Source: Allorhizobium ampelinum S4
Lineage (GTDB): Bacteria > Pseudomonadota > Alphaproteobacteria > Rhizobiales > Rhizobiaceae
Assembly: GCF_000016285.1 (NCBI RefSeq)
Contig: NC_011988.1
Span: 1,171,501-1,235,500, forward strand
Reading direction: 5' to 3'
DNA length: 64,000 nt
Shown: piece after piece, positions 29,849-37,644 of the stretch
Numbering within the stretch: the stretch's first letter is position 1
How the letters are laid out: each line of letters begins with the position of its first letter
Notes under the pieces: generated by a model
Told to the model about the DNA's origin: nothing
Databases searched by the model: none
What the model saw: only the letters and a program-made list of their open reading frames with translations
Program-made: the position numbers and the translations under genes

Positions 29849-32010
29849 AGATCCTGAAAATCACTCTGCTTGGCTCGGCTGCTGTTCTGGCGCTGACATT
29901 GCCAGCCCATGCTGACCCGATCAGCACGGCATTGGGCAGCTTCATCTTTCAGTCGCTGTACACGATTGGCGTTTCCGGCGCGGTGGCCAATTTTGTTGCG
30001 GTCAATGGGCTTGCGCTGCTGGCGGTGGCCGGGTCTGTCGCATCGAGTTTTTTTGCAACGAAGGGGTCGGTTAAACCGTCCGATGCCAAGTCTACCTATT
30101 CGACCGAGGAAAGCTCGGTTCGGGAAGGTATCGGCTACACGACAGGCGCTGGCGTCAAATTCTACGGCAACACGGATGGCTCAACCCGCTGGCGGTTGAA
30201 TGGGCATACCGTTGGCCCGATTGATGCAATTACCGAATATTACCTTGGTGAAAAGGAAGTGGTGATCGATGACGATACCGGCTATGTGACATCGCCGCCG
30301 TGGCCAAAGTCGGACGGCACAAGCTGGGCAAAGATTGAGCATAAAGCGGGTGGCGGCGGCGAAACGGCCTGGCCTGCGCTGGTTGCGGCCTTTCCTGGCA
30401 AATGGACATCGGCCCATAAGGTTGAGCGGACTTTTCAGACGCTATCGACATTTTACAACCCGGGCCTGGAAAAAGAGAAATACCTTTCGCTGTATCAAGG
30501 CGGCGTGCCAGAGCTGCGGGTGGTTTACCGGGCATCGCTGGTTTACGACGCGACCGACGAAAGCCAGGACTCCACCAATGACGCGACGTGGCGTTGGACG
30601 GACAATAGTGTCTGGTGCATCATCCATGTGATGCGCCGCGATCCGCGGCTGTTTTCGCCTGACATGTGGGATTGGACGCTCAACACGTTGACGGCGGTCA
30701 AGTGCGATACCCATGTGGCGACCCTGACCGGTACGGAAAAGCGGTCTCGGCTTTGGGGGCAGTGGAACTATGAGGATAAGCGCAACGATACCGTTCAAAG
30801 CATGCTGGATAGTGCTGGACTGGTGATCCGCACCACGCAGGCGGGCAAGATCTATCTCGATATGATTGATGATGCGCCGGTTGCGGAAATCAGCTTCACC
30901 GATGACGATATTGTTTCCGATGACTGGAGCGGCGGACCGGAGGCGGTGGATCGTCCCAACGTCTGTCGGGTGAAATATTATTGCGAACCGCGTGATTTCG
31001 AGGTCGCGGAAATAGACATGACTGGCATCGCCTGGGCGCAGATTGACGATGAAGTCACGCGCTATGGTGAGAAATTTCACGATGTCGAACTGTCTTATTG
31101 CCCCTCGGCAAGCCAGGCGCAGCGCATTGCCCGGCGGCTGTTTGCTCTTGAGCGTGCCGAAACCTATTCGGCCACCATGAAGATGGTGGGCATGGCGGCG
31201 TGGGGGCTGCAATATGCTGAGATCCAGACTGAGTATGATGACACGCCGCGCCTGATGCAGTTGGGCGCACCGGAAATGAATGACGATGACGGCACGGTCT
31301 CGATCTCTGGGAAATACTGGCCTGAATTGTCGGCCTGGAACCCAGCAACAGATGAAGCCGCCGCCCCGGAAGATACACCGGCCCTCAACTATGTGGCCGA
31401 TATCGATCCACCGGGGCCGCCGACTTATGCGGTGCAAACCACGGCTCCAGACGGCACCAGACAGTTGCGGTTGCTTTATTCCGTCTCAGGGTCGCCTGAT
31501 GTTGTCGAGGTGAATTACCGCTCCTATTCCGGTGGGTCGCCAAGCTCCTGGCGCTCGATGACGGAGCGGTCTGGCGTCGCTTATGTAGCGCTCACATCCG
31601 ATATCCTTGGGCAGACGATTGATGCGCGGGCGCGGGTTTTTGAGGATGAAGAAGGTTCGGATTTCTCAACGACTGCGAGCCTTGTCGTCGGAGTTGATAA
31701 CGGGTTGCCACCAGCGCCGTCGCTTGTGTCGGGCGGAATAACTGTCGATGGGACAACCGCCACCCTTAGTGTGTCGGTTGTCAGTAATGACTTCCGGGTT
31801 GCGGCCATCCGCCTGATGTATGGGCCGACTGTGCTTCAGACTGTAGCGGTTTCGCCCGGCGTTGCCATTGGCTTTTCAAACACGACCTCCGTTGGATCTG
31901 GTGGCGGCACAGTCGAATGGAAAATCTACGGCGTCGTCACCAACGGATCAGTTGGCGCTGCGCTGACGCTTTCGGCCTACATCCCAGATACCGGCGGAGG
32001 TAGCGACTAA
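29845..32010 (+). CDS. Tail tip (central fibre, J-like) protein with signal-like N-terminus (721 aa)
   Basis: The protein begins KILKITLLGSAAVLALTLPA with AHA at the end, an apparent Sec signal peptide. Two more hydrophobic segments follow (ALGSFIFQSLYTIGVSGAVA, NFVAVNGLALLAVAGSVASS). The body has the tip pattern (GIGYTTGAGVKFYGNTDGST; DNSVWCIIHVMRRDPRLFSP; DSAGLVIRTTQAGKIYLDMI). The C-terminal ~170 residues are two fibronectin-like domains (PPGPPTYAVQTTAPDGTRQL, PPAPSLVSGGITVDG). Tip proteins deliver DNA across the envelope, and the hydrophobic start may insert in membrane. Confidence 0.78.
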   Translation: MKILKITLLGSAAVLALTLPAHADPISTALGSFIFQSLYTIGVSGAVANFVAVNGLALLAVAGSVASSFFATKGSVKPSDAKSTYSTEESSVREGIGYTTGAGVKFYGNTDGSTRWRLNGHTVGPIDAITEYYLGEKEVVIDDDTGYVTSPPWPKSDGTSWAKIEHKAGGGGETAWPALVAAFPGKWTSAHKVERTFQTLSTFYNPGLEKEKYLSLYQGGVPELRVVYRASLVYDATDESQDSTNDATWRWTDNSVWCIIHVMRRDPRLFSPDMWDWTLNTLTAVKCDTHVATLTGTEKRSRLWGQWNYEDKRNDTVQSMLDSAGLVIRTTQAGKIYLDMIDDAPVAEISFTDDDIVSDDWSGGPEAVDRPNVCRVKYYCEPRDFEVAEIDMTGIAWAQIDDEVTRYGEKFHDVELSYCPSASQAQRIARRLFALERAETYSATMKMVGMAAWGLQYAEIQTEYDDTPRLMQLGAPEMNDDDGTVSISGKYWPELSAWNPATDEAAAPEDTPALNYVADIDPPGPPTYAVQTTAPDGTRQLRLLYSVSGSPDVVEVNYRSYSGGSPSSWRSMTERSGVAYVALTSDILGQTIDARARVFEDEEGSDFSTTASLVVGVDNGLPPAPSLVSGGITVDGTTATLSVSVVSNDFRVAAIRLMYGPTVLQTVAVSPGVAIGFSNTTSVGSGGGTVEWKIYGVVTNGSVGAALTLSAYIPDTGGGSD

Positions 32011-32060
32011 CCGGTCGCTCAAGCCCTCTCTATATATCTCCAGCTTTGAAGGATTTCCGC

Positions 32061-33977
32061 ATGTTCACGCGACAGGCGCTCTCTGTGTTTGCCGGTTACA
32101 CTGCCAATGGGCAGCCACGCCAGATCGTGCCGGGCGAAAGTCAGGTGTGGGGCATGGAGCTTCAAGAGGCCGTCAAGGCGCTGTCGAATGTATCGGGCAC
32201 GACCTTTTCCGTGGATACAAAGGCGGAACTGGATGCAGATCTCGCATATGGCGAGGGTGTCATTGCCCTTGTCTGGCAGGATGATGATTCTGACAATGAT
32301 GGATACTGGCGCAAACTCGGCGCCTCTGGCTCCGGTAGCTGGGTGTGGCGGGCGCCTTTGCCATCAGGGATTATCTGGGGTGTCGATAGCGGCGCTGGTA
32401 CGGCCAACGCCATCAGCGTTATCACGCGCGGGCGGGTTTCCGGCTATGCACTGATCGGCTTTCGGCTGTTCGAATCCACCACTTCGGAGCCAGCGACCGT
32501 TGCCTTCAATGGAGGTGCGGCCCTGACGATCAAGACCAACCAGGGGACCAATGCCAGCGCGCTTTCCGTCGGTATGTGGGTTTTTGGGATTATCGATGAG
32601 GATGATGATAGTTTCCGGCTGTTGATCGATGAGGATATTTCTGAGCTTATCGCACAAGCTGAAAGTGCGCGCGATGCTGCGAATGAAGCAAGAGTGGCGG
32701 CAGAGGAGGCAGCCAGTGCGGCGGCAGCATCAGTGGTTGGTGCAGTCAAGTATAACCAAAGCCAAAGCCTGACTATCAGTGAGCAGCAGCAGGTCATCAC
32801 AAATATCGGCCTTACTACACCTTCAATTCTGAGGCTGATAGGGCTTCCGTTTGTTACACTGGATATGTTTAGTGGTGGCGTTTCTGCCTCGGCTAGTGCC
32901 AATCTTACCGCATTGACGAGCGCAATAGCGGAAAAAAAGAAAGTAGAGGTGCGGCGCGGTGTCTATCAGATGAATGGCGCCACGTTTACGGTAACTGATC
33001 CAGAAGACATCGTTATCATCGGAGAGGGAAGGAACACTTCGCTTTTTAGTTATCCGACGGCTGGCGATACCGGGCTTATCTTCAACTACAGCATGGCGTC
33101 CCTTGAAAATTGGTGGGGAGACGCTTGTACTTTTCGGGTTGAGAACCTTGGCTTTCGTGGCAATGGAGCAGCCTCGAAGGGCTTGACAGTTCAACAACTG
33201 TCTTCCACCGGTAACATTCGACTTGAGCGCGTTTTAAAAAACCTATCCTTTGCGGGGCGTGCAAGCGGTGAATATCTCGGCACTGGTCTTGTCACGACGA
33301 ATGCCAGCTATTTGACGATGGATGGGATTTTCTATCGCGGCGATGGTACCAACGGTACGGCATATTCCTTGAATGGGCAGCTTGATAGCCTCGATAACTC
33401 GATTGCGCGACTATACGCATCGGAGTGCGCGACAGGCATAAACGTCTCTGGGAAGATCGAGGGATTGACGATTTCCGATAGTCGGTTGGTCAATCTTGCC
33501 AACGGTATCTTCGTAAGCCCTTATCTCGCCGCTGGCGAAAATGTCCAGCCATGGGTGAGTATCAGCAACTCCCATATCGCGGCCCGGTCGCGCGGTATTT
33601 ACGCGACAGATATTGCTCAACTTCAGGCGACAAGCAACCTGATCTATTTGGTCTCCGGGTCAAGCGATGCCATTGGCATCGATTTGCTGCGGACGGAGGC
33701 GTACGGCATTGGTTACGGCCTACACCAGATTATCGGCAATCAGGTTTTCAACCAGCAGGGCGCAGTCGGAACGACAATCGGCATTCGCTTTGAAAGCAGC
33801 ACCTCTACCGGCCAGGATCATTCCGTATGTGATGGCAACATTGTTGCCAACCTGAATATCGGAATTCAGACCTATGCCACATCCAACCAGATCAGCGGGC
33901 AAAACCGTGCGACGGGCTGCACGACGGCGCTGAATGACAACGGCAGCAATACCAATCTGACCGTGCTGACCTCTTGA
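32061..33977 (+). CDS. Tail fibre or tailspike with beta-helix domain (638 aa)
   Basis: The N-terminal ~190 residues are probably the virion attachment part, followed by an Ala-rich coiled coil (AESARDAANEARVAAEEAAS, about 200-225). Residues about 270-640 read like a right-handed beta-helix of pectate-lyase type (VEVRRGVYQMNGATFTVTDP, then NIRLERVLKNLSFAGRASGE, and many SN/IxG turns). Spikes of this fold bind or cut surface polysaccharides. The ATG at 32061 follows AAGGA; an upstream TTG has no site. Confidence 0.75.
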   Translation: MFTRQALSVFAGYTANGQPRQIVPGESQVWGMELQEAVKALSNVSGTTFSVDTKAELDADLAYGEGVIALVWQDDDSDNDGYWRKLGASGSGSWVWRAPLPSGIIWGVDSGAGTANAISVITRGRVSGYALIGFRLFESTTSEPATVAFNGGAALTIKTNQGTNASALSVGMWVFGIIDEDDDSFRLLIDEDISELIAQAESARDAANEARVAAEEAASAAAASVVGAVKYNQSQSLTISEQQQVITNIGLTTPSILRLIGLPFVTLDMFSGGVSASASANLTALTSAIAEKKKVEVRRGVYQMNGATFTVTDPEDIVIIGEGRNTSLFSYPTAGDTGLIFNYSMASLENWWGDACTFRVENLGFRGNGAASKGLTVQQLSSTGNIRLERVLKNLSFAGRASGEYLGTGLVTTNASYLTMDGIFYRGDGTNGTAYSLNGQLDSLDNSIARLYASECATGINVSGKIEGLTISDSRLVNLANGIFVSPYLAAGENVQPWVSISNSHIAARSRGIYATDIAQLQATSNLIYLVSGSSDAIGIDLLRTEAYGIGYGLHQIIGNQVFNQQGAVGTTIGIRFESSTSTGQDHSVCDGNIVANLNIGIQTYATSNQISGQNRATGCTTALNDNGSNTNLTVLTS

Positions 33978-33994
33978 TACAAAAGGGCATTCTG

Positions 33995-34186
33995 ATGGTT
34001 GATTTTGTCTGGTTAATGTTGCGCGGGCTGATGGTCTGGTTGATTCGGATTGGGGATGCCTCGAAAGGTGTCCGCAGGGTTGTTGTCGCGGCCTACGTTC
34101 TTTCTTTCATTGCGACGGCGCTGATCGGCGTAAACAGCACAATCAACATAGGAATGCGCCTTTTCGACTTAGCTTCGGAATATTGA
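33995..34186 (+). CDS. Small membrane protein (63 aa)
   Basis: Two hydrophobic segments (FVWLMLRGLMVWLIRI and VVAAYVLSFIATALIGV) are separated by a basic loop (GDASKGVRRV). It lies just before the endolysin gene, which suggests a holin or antiholin role (inference). AAGGGC precedes the ATG at 33995; a TTG at 33974 is less likely. Confidence 0.5.
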   Translation: MVDFVWLMLRGLMVWLIRIGDASKGVRRVVVAAYVLSFIATALIGVNSTINIGMRLFDLASEY

Positions 34187-34245
34187 CCAACAAAGCCGCA
34201 GCTATTCCCTGGCGGGCATTCTAAAGATTAAAAAAGGAAACGATC

Positions 34246-34854
34246 ATGGATCGCGCGAAATTCTTCGCGGCGGTGCGCACGTCGCTGTTTGGCGGTGCGC
34301 TGACGCAAAATCAGGTGAGTGGCATCACGGCCATTCTCGATGCCTGGCAGGCCAGCACAATGACCGATCTGCGCTGGCTGGCCTATATGCTGGCGACGGC
34401 ATTCCATGAGACTGCGCAAACCATGCAGCCGGTGCGTGAGACGCGTGCGGCGACGGACGAACAGGCTATCGCCATTCTGGATCGATCCTGGGGAAAGGGT
34501 GTGATGCCCTGGGTAAAGTCGGCCTATTGGCGAATCGGGGCCGATGGCAAGAGCTGGTTGGGGCGTGGCTATGTCCAGCTTACCCACAAGGTCAATTATA
34601 TCAAGCTGGGCGGTGCCATTGGCGTGGATCTGGCGGCCAATCCAGCCCTGGCGATGCGCGAAGATGTGGCGCTTAAGGTGCTGTTTGTTGGCATGGGCGA
34701 AGGTTTGTTTACCGGCGTCAAGCTGGCGGATTACTTCCAGGGCGCCAAGGCCGATTGGGTGAACGCCCGCCGCATTATCAACGGTACGGAAAGTGCCAGT
34801 GTTGTTGCTGGTTATGGCCAGAAATTCCATGCGGCGCTTAAGGCGGCCACGTGA
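34246..34854 (+). CDS. Endolysin, glycoside hydrolase family 19 (202 aa)
   Basis: The chitinase class I/GH19 signature is clear: WLAYMLATAFHETAQTMQPV with acid Glu55, then RE at 64-65, and GRGYVQLTHKVNY (107-119). Phage members cut peptidoglycan glycan strands. There is no signal peptide, so release needs a holin. AAGGAAACG precedes the ATG. Confidence 0.9.
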   Translation: MDRAKFFAAVRTSLFGGALTQNQVSGITAILDAWQASTMTDLRWLAYMLATAFHETAQTMQPVRETRAATDEQAIAILDRSWGKGVMPWVKSAYWRIGADGKSWLGRGYVQLTHKVNYIKLGGAIGVDLAANPALAMREDVALKVLFVGMGEGLFTGVKLADYFQGAKADWVNARRIINGTESASVVAGYGQKFHAALKAAT

Positions 34855-35108
34855 TGGAGCGGAGCTGGATTTATCGCCGTGCCGCCGTCTTTTTCGCGCT
34901 CGCCTTTAGCGCCGGGATTATCCTGGCGCTGTTGATCGGCGGACAGGACACCATGCTTGCCCGTGACCTTGCGCAGGGCGCCTATCTGATCATGGGGTCT
35001 ACCATCGGCGCTTATGTGTTTGGCGCTGAATGGAGTGACAAGAATAAAGCCAAGGAAATCCTGCAAGGGATCGATGGCTATCCGCCGCCACCCGGAGGGC
35101 AGATTTGA
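34854..35108 (+). CDS. Small membrane protein, holin candidate (84 aa)
   Basis: Two membrane helices (AAVFFALAFSAGIILALLIG and AYLIMGSTIGAYVFGAEW) with a short linker and a charged Pro/Gly-rich tail. It overlaps the endolysin stop by one base and the next start likewise. The two-helix build and the place beside the endolysin fit a class II holin, though several other small membrane proteins nearby compete for the role. Confidence 0.5.
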   Translation: MERSWIYRRAAVFFALAFSAGIILALLIGGQDTMLARDLAQGAYLIMGSTIGAYVFGAEWSDKNKAKEILQGIDGYPPPPGGQI

Positions 35109-35452
35109 TGGCCGCTATCAGCAAAAAACTCAGATCTATTGAGGGCGGTCGCCTCGGCTTCATGTGCCCTGGCTGCGATGGATTGCACCAGGTGGCCGTT
35201 GGCAGTGGGCCGGGTCCACGTTGGTCATGGAATGGCGACAAGGATAAGCCGACATTCGCTCCATCCATTCTCATAACATGGAAAGAGCCGAGCGACGTAC
35301 CGGCGGAATTTGATGACGAAACCAAGGATGTTTCCATGGTTTGTCACTCGTTTGTTGTTGACGGGAAAATTCAGTTTCTCGGAGACTGCACCCATGCGTT
35401 GGCGGGGCAGACGGTCGAAATTCCAGATTTGGAACGGCGGGGTTCTGCGTGA
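35108..35452 (+). CDS. DUF6527-like conserved phage protein (114 aa)
   Basis: The protein has GFMCPGCDGLHQVAV, WSWNGDKDKPTFAPSILITW and CHSFVVDGKIQFLGDCTHAL. This pattern of zinc-type cysteines and a His-containing C-terminal strand recurs in phage lysis regions and fits DUF6527. Its function is unknown. It overlaps both neighbours by one base. Confidence 0.65.
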   Translation: MAAISKKLRSIEGGRLGFMCPGCDGLHQVAVGSGPGPRWSWNGDKDKPTFAPSILITWKEPSDVPAEFDDETKDVSMVCHSFVVDGKIQFLGDCTHALAGQTVEIPDLERRGSA

Positions 35453-35853
35453 TGTTTGCAACCCTGTCTGACTTTATCAAGATCCCGCTGGCGGTGCTGT
35501 TTGGTATCGTCATCGCCGCGATCTTTTATGAGGGGCTGAAGGTTCCGTTTTTTGGCTGGCAGCTCGTGGATGGGCGGATTGCCTCAGAGGTCAAAGCGGC
35601 AACGGCGGATCTTGTCGCCGCCTCTGATCTTGCCGCTGCGAAAGCGGATCTCGCCAAGCTGCAAACCGACATCGCCCGTGCCGAGGCGCTGCGGCAAATG
35701 GCGGAGCGCAATATTCAAAGCCTCATGCAACAGGATGAAGACGATGCAAAAGCCCTTGCCGAAAGGCAGGCTGCGGATGATGGCGTTGATGGCGCTCGCT
35801 ACACTGCTGCCGATATTGAGCGGATGTCTAAGCGATCGCGCCGCGCGCGTTGA
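35452..35853 (+). CDS. Inner-membrane spanin (Rz-like, 133 aa)
   Basis: One N-terminal membrane helix (IPLAVLFGIVIAAIFYEGLK, residues about 10-30) is followed by a long coiled coil (SEVKAATADLVAASDLAAAK to RQMAERNIQSLMQQDEDDAK) in the periplasm. A lipoprotein frame starts inside this gene, as in lambda Rz/Rz1. The pair fuses inner and outer membranes in the last step of lysis. Confidence 0.72.
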   Translation: MFATLSDFIKIPLAVLFGIVIAAIFYEGLKVPFFGWQLVDGRIASEVKAATADLVAASDLAAAKADLAKLQTDIARAEALRQMAERNIQSLMQQDEDDAKALAERQAADDGVDGARYTAADIERMSKRSRRAR

Positions 35854-36097
35854 TATCGCCAGCGCTGCGGCCACGAAGGCTGTGGCGCAAGCATCAACCA
35901 AGCTCCCAGATTATCCGACCTATTGCCGCGCCCACATGACGCGACCACCCCTTCCCAAAGTGGGTGATCTCGCCCGACAACAGGATGAGAAATGGGAGGT
36001 TGCCGCCGATGCGTCGGACAGGCGGACGGATTTCTGCGGGTCATTTTACGATCAAGTTAAGACAAGCTACGGCGCGCCGGGTGCGGCGTCGAAATAG
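35744..36097 (+). CDS. Outer-membrane spanin lipoprotein (Rz1-like, 117 aa)
   Basis: The frame begins inside the i-spanin gene and ends 244 bases past its stop. The signal LMALATLLPILSGC is a lipobox with Cys28 when the ATG at 35744 is used; ATGs at 35735 and 35777 are alternatives. The mature part is basic and proline-containing (HMTRPPLPKVGDLARQQDEK), with a further Cys pair. It is longer than lambda Rz1 (60 aa). Overlap in a different phase with a coiled-coil membrane protein is the strongest evidence for spanins. Confidence 0.72.
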   Translation: MQKPLPKGRLRMMALMALATLLPILSGCLSDRAARVDIASAAATKAVAQASTKLPDYPTYCRAHMTRPPLPKVGDLARQQDEKWEVAADASDRRTDFCGSFYDQVKTSYGAPGAASK

Positions 36098-36109
36098 AGA
36101 GGGAATTCC

Positions 36110-36430
36110 ATGGCAACGCAGGAAGAGAAGATCGCAATCGTTCAACGTGGTGTCAGTGCGTTTGCCGCAATCGAGCAGGCGTTGAAGGATATTGCCGAAA
36201 ACGCCAATGCGCTGAAGTCCGTCTATGAGGATGGCGCCGCCGCTGGTATGGCCGATGGACGGACTGTCGTTCTCCAGATTGCTGAGTTTAATCGCTGGAT
36301 TGGTGATGTCGGTGATTTTGAAGCCAAGGTTTATGACGCCCATGACCGTTCGACGGCCATTGCAAAAGCGAACGATGCGGACAGCGCTCTACCAGAAGGA
36401 TATGTGACTATCCTGGGCGGAGGCCGGTGA
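36110..36430 (+). CDS. Hypothetical phage protein (106 aa)
   Basis: The ATG at 36110 follows GAGAGGG. The protein is alpha-helical at first (IAIVQRGVSAFAAIEQALKD) with an acidic middle and a C-terminal LPEGYVTILGGGR strand. No family is recognised. It lies in the post-lysis region, two bases before the next gene. Confidence 0.5.
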   Translation: MATQEEKIAIVQRGVSAFAAIEQALKDIAENANALKSVYEDGAAAGMADGRTVVLQIAEFNRWIGDVGDFEAKVYDAHDRSTAIAKANDADSALPEGYVTILGGGR

Positions 36431-36431
36431 T

Positions 36432-36953
36432 ATGCAGTGGTATCATGCTGTAATCGGCATCATGGCCGCCTTATCGCTGATCGCGTCTCAACCTGTGCCG
36501 CGTGCAATGCGGTGGGTTTTGCTGATTGCGGCGTGCTATGCCATCCCGGTTCTTTATATGCATGCCGAAAAACCCACCGGAATCTGGTTTCCCATGCCCT
36601 CTGCTGTTTCGTTTCTATGCGATGCGGTGTTGGTGCTGGCGATCCACAAGGGGCATAAAGAGCGGTGGGAATTTGCACTGCTAATTCTCTATATGGTTTC
36701 TGCTACCTGTGGACTTATCCAAACGTTCGGAACGCTGGTTGGCGTTCCTTCGCCGCTTCCTGTCTATCTCTATGGGGGGATATTGGAGGCAGTCAACGCG
36801 GTCGCGTTCGCTCTTATTGGCGGCATAGGTATGGTGGAAATGTTGGGGCATGTGGGATCTCATTTTACTGGCCGTCATGGGGGCAATCTGGCTAGGGTTG
36901 TGCATGTTGCCCGTTCGCCAACCCCCGCCCCAAAAAGACGCTGGAAGTGGTGA
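36432..36953 (+). CDS. Multi-pass membrane protein (173 aa)
   Basis: Four or five hydrophobic segments (YHAVIGIMAALSLIASQ, MRWVLLIAACYAIPVLYM, AVSFLCDAVLVLAIHKG, WEFALLILYMVSATCGLI, GILEAVNAVAFALIGGIGMV) are followed by a basic tail ending KRRWKW. GGAGG precedes the ATG. It may be a holin or a superinfection-exclusion protein; the sequence alone does not tell. Confidence 0.5.
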   Translation: MQWYHAVIGIMAALSLIASQPVPRAMRWVLLIAACYAIPVLYMHAEKPTGIWFPMPSAVSFLCDAVLVLAIHKGHKERWEFALLILYMVSATCGLIQTFGTLVGVPSPLPVYLYGGILEAVNAVAFALIGGIGMVEMLGHVGSHFTGRHGGNLARVVHVARSPTPAPKRRWKW

Positions 36954-36958
36954 GCGAC

Positions 36959-37252
36959 ATGGCGATTGATTTTTCGCCTGTCGATATCGATGTCTATAAA
37001 GCATTCGGTTCGCTCCTTGGCTCGGTTGGCGCGCTGCTTTATTCCAGGCCCACCAACATGCGCGATATGCTGGCGCGGCTGGTGTTTTCCTTGATTGCCG
37101 GGTTCGCACTCTATTTCGTGCCAATCGAGGTGCTAGGCTGGAAAGAAATCCGCGACCGGATTATTGCCGGTTCATTGCTGATGGCTTTTCTGTCGTGGTT
37201 TATAGCCGGGGCGCTGGTGAAATATGCGACAGCAAAGGCCAAGGCGGATTGA
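36959..37252 (+). CDS. Membrane protein at the end of the late region (97 aa)
   Basis: Three hydrophobic stretches (FGSLLGSVGALLYS, MLARLVFSLIAGFALYFV, IIAGSLLMAFLSWFIAGALV) are flanked by charged ends. Its size and topology fit a class I/III holin-type protein, but its position after the spanins is unusual. GTG starts at 36947/36950 are possible. A strong terminator follows 32 bases after the stop. Confidence 0.5.
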   Translation: MAIDFSPVDIDVYKAFGSLLGSVGALLYSRPTNMRDMLARLVFSLIAGFALYFVPIEVLGWKEIRDRIIAGSLLMAFLSWFIAGALVKYATAKAKAD

Positions 37253-37284
37253 TATCTGGCTTGGCGGGAATTGGTTCAACGCAA

Positions 37285-37317
37285 AAGCCCCTACGGAATG
37301 CCGTAGGGGCTTTTTTT
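37285..37317 (+). terminator. Terminator of the phage late operon
   Basis: GCCCCTACGG (37287-37296) pairs perfectly with CCGTAGGGGC (37301-37310) over a four-base loop and is followed by seven T. It closes the late operon. Confidence 0.92.
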
Positions 37318-37644
37318 GTTTTTGCGCCTCATTGCGAAGCATCTTGCTACAGTAAAAATGGTTTGACACTTTGGCCAAAAAGCAAAAGAAAACAGTAGTC
37401 GCAAAGTGGGCGGTTTGACGGCTTAACCCATTGAATTCATTTTATTAATTCAGTCCCACCTCTTCCGCCATTCCCAAAAATAGATACATTAAATCAGATA
37501 GTTACACGTTGAATTGTCAAACGATTACGCTCGGTTTGACAATTTATGTTCTCGTTTCACCCTCCTACTTCGAAGGGGAGGGGCGTCTTGGGCGGTTGTA
37601 TCATTATGAAATAGCGCTGCTGGTTCCTGCGCCCTTGGTCTCGA
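37318..37644. other. Junction between prophage and host, non-coding
   Basis: No gene is seen in this 327-base stretch. It contains a tRNA-Ser-like 3' end (37451-37470), a perfect 11-base inverted repeat AATTGTCAAAC/GTTTGACAATT (37512-37522 and 37534-37544), and further GGTTTGAC copies near 37361 and 37412. AT content is higher than on either side. The features fit the right attachment region of the prophage. Confidence 0.5.
37451..37470 (+). other. Candidate attR: tRNA-Ser-like 3' end remnant
   Basis: AGTCCCACCTCTTCCGCCA, preceded by AATTC, resembles the T-loop, acceptor stem and CCA of a serine tRNA whose 5' acceptor would be GGAAGAG. No tRNA body lies upstream. Phages that integrate in tRNA genes leave such a partial copy at one end. 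An intact tRNA at the other end of the prophage would confirm it. Confidence 0.4.

Noticed and set aside
1..37317. Gene transfer agent instead of a prophage
   Set aside because: The gene order of the tail resembles GTAs, but a repressor/Cro switch, replication protein with iterons, HNH and lysis cassette show a temperate phage.
37441..37480. Intact tRNA gene
   Set aside because: Only a 3'-end-like sequence is present; no anticodon arm, D arm or 5' acceptor strand can be found upstream.
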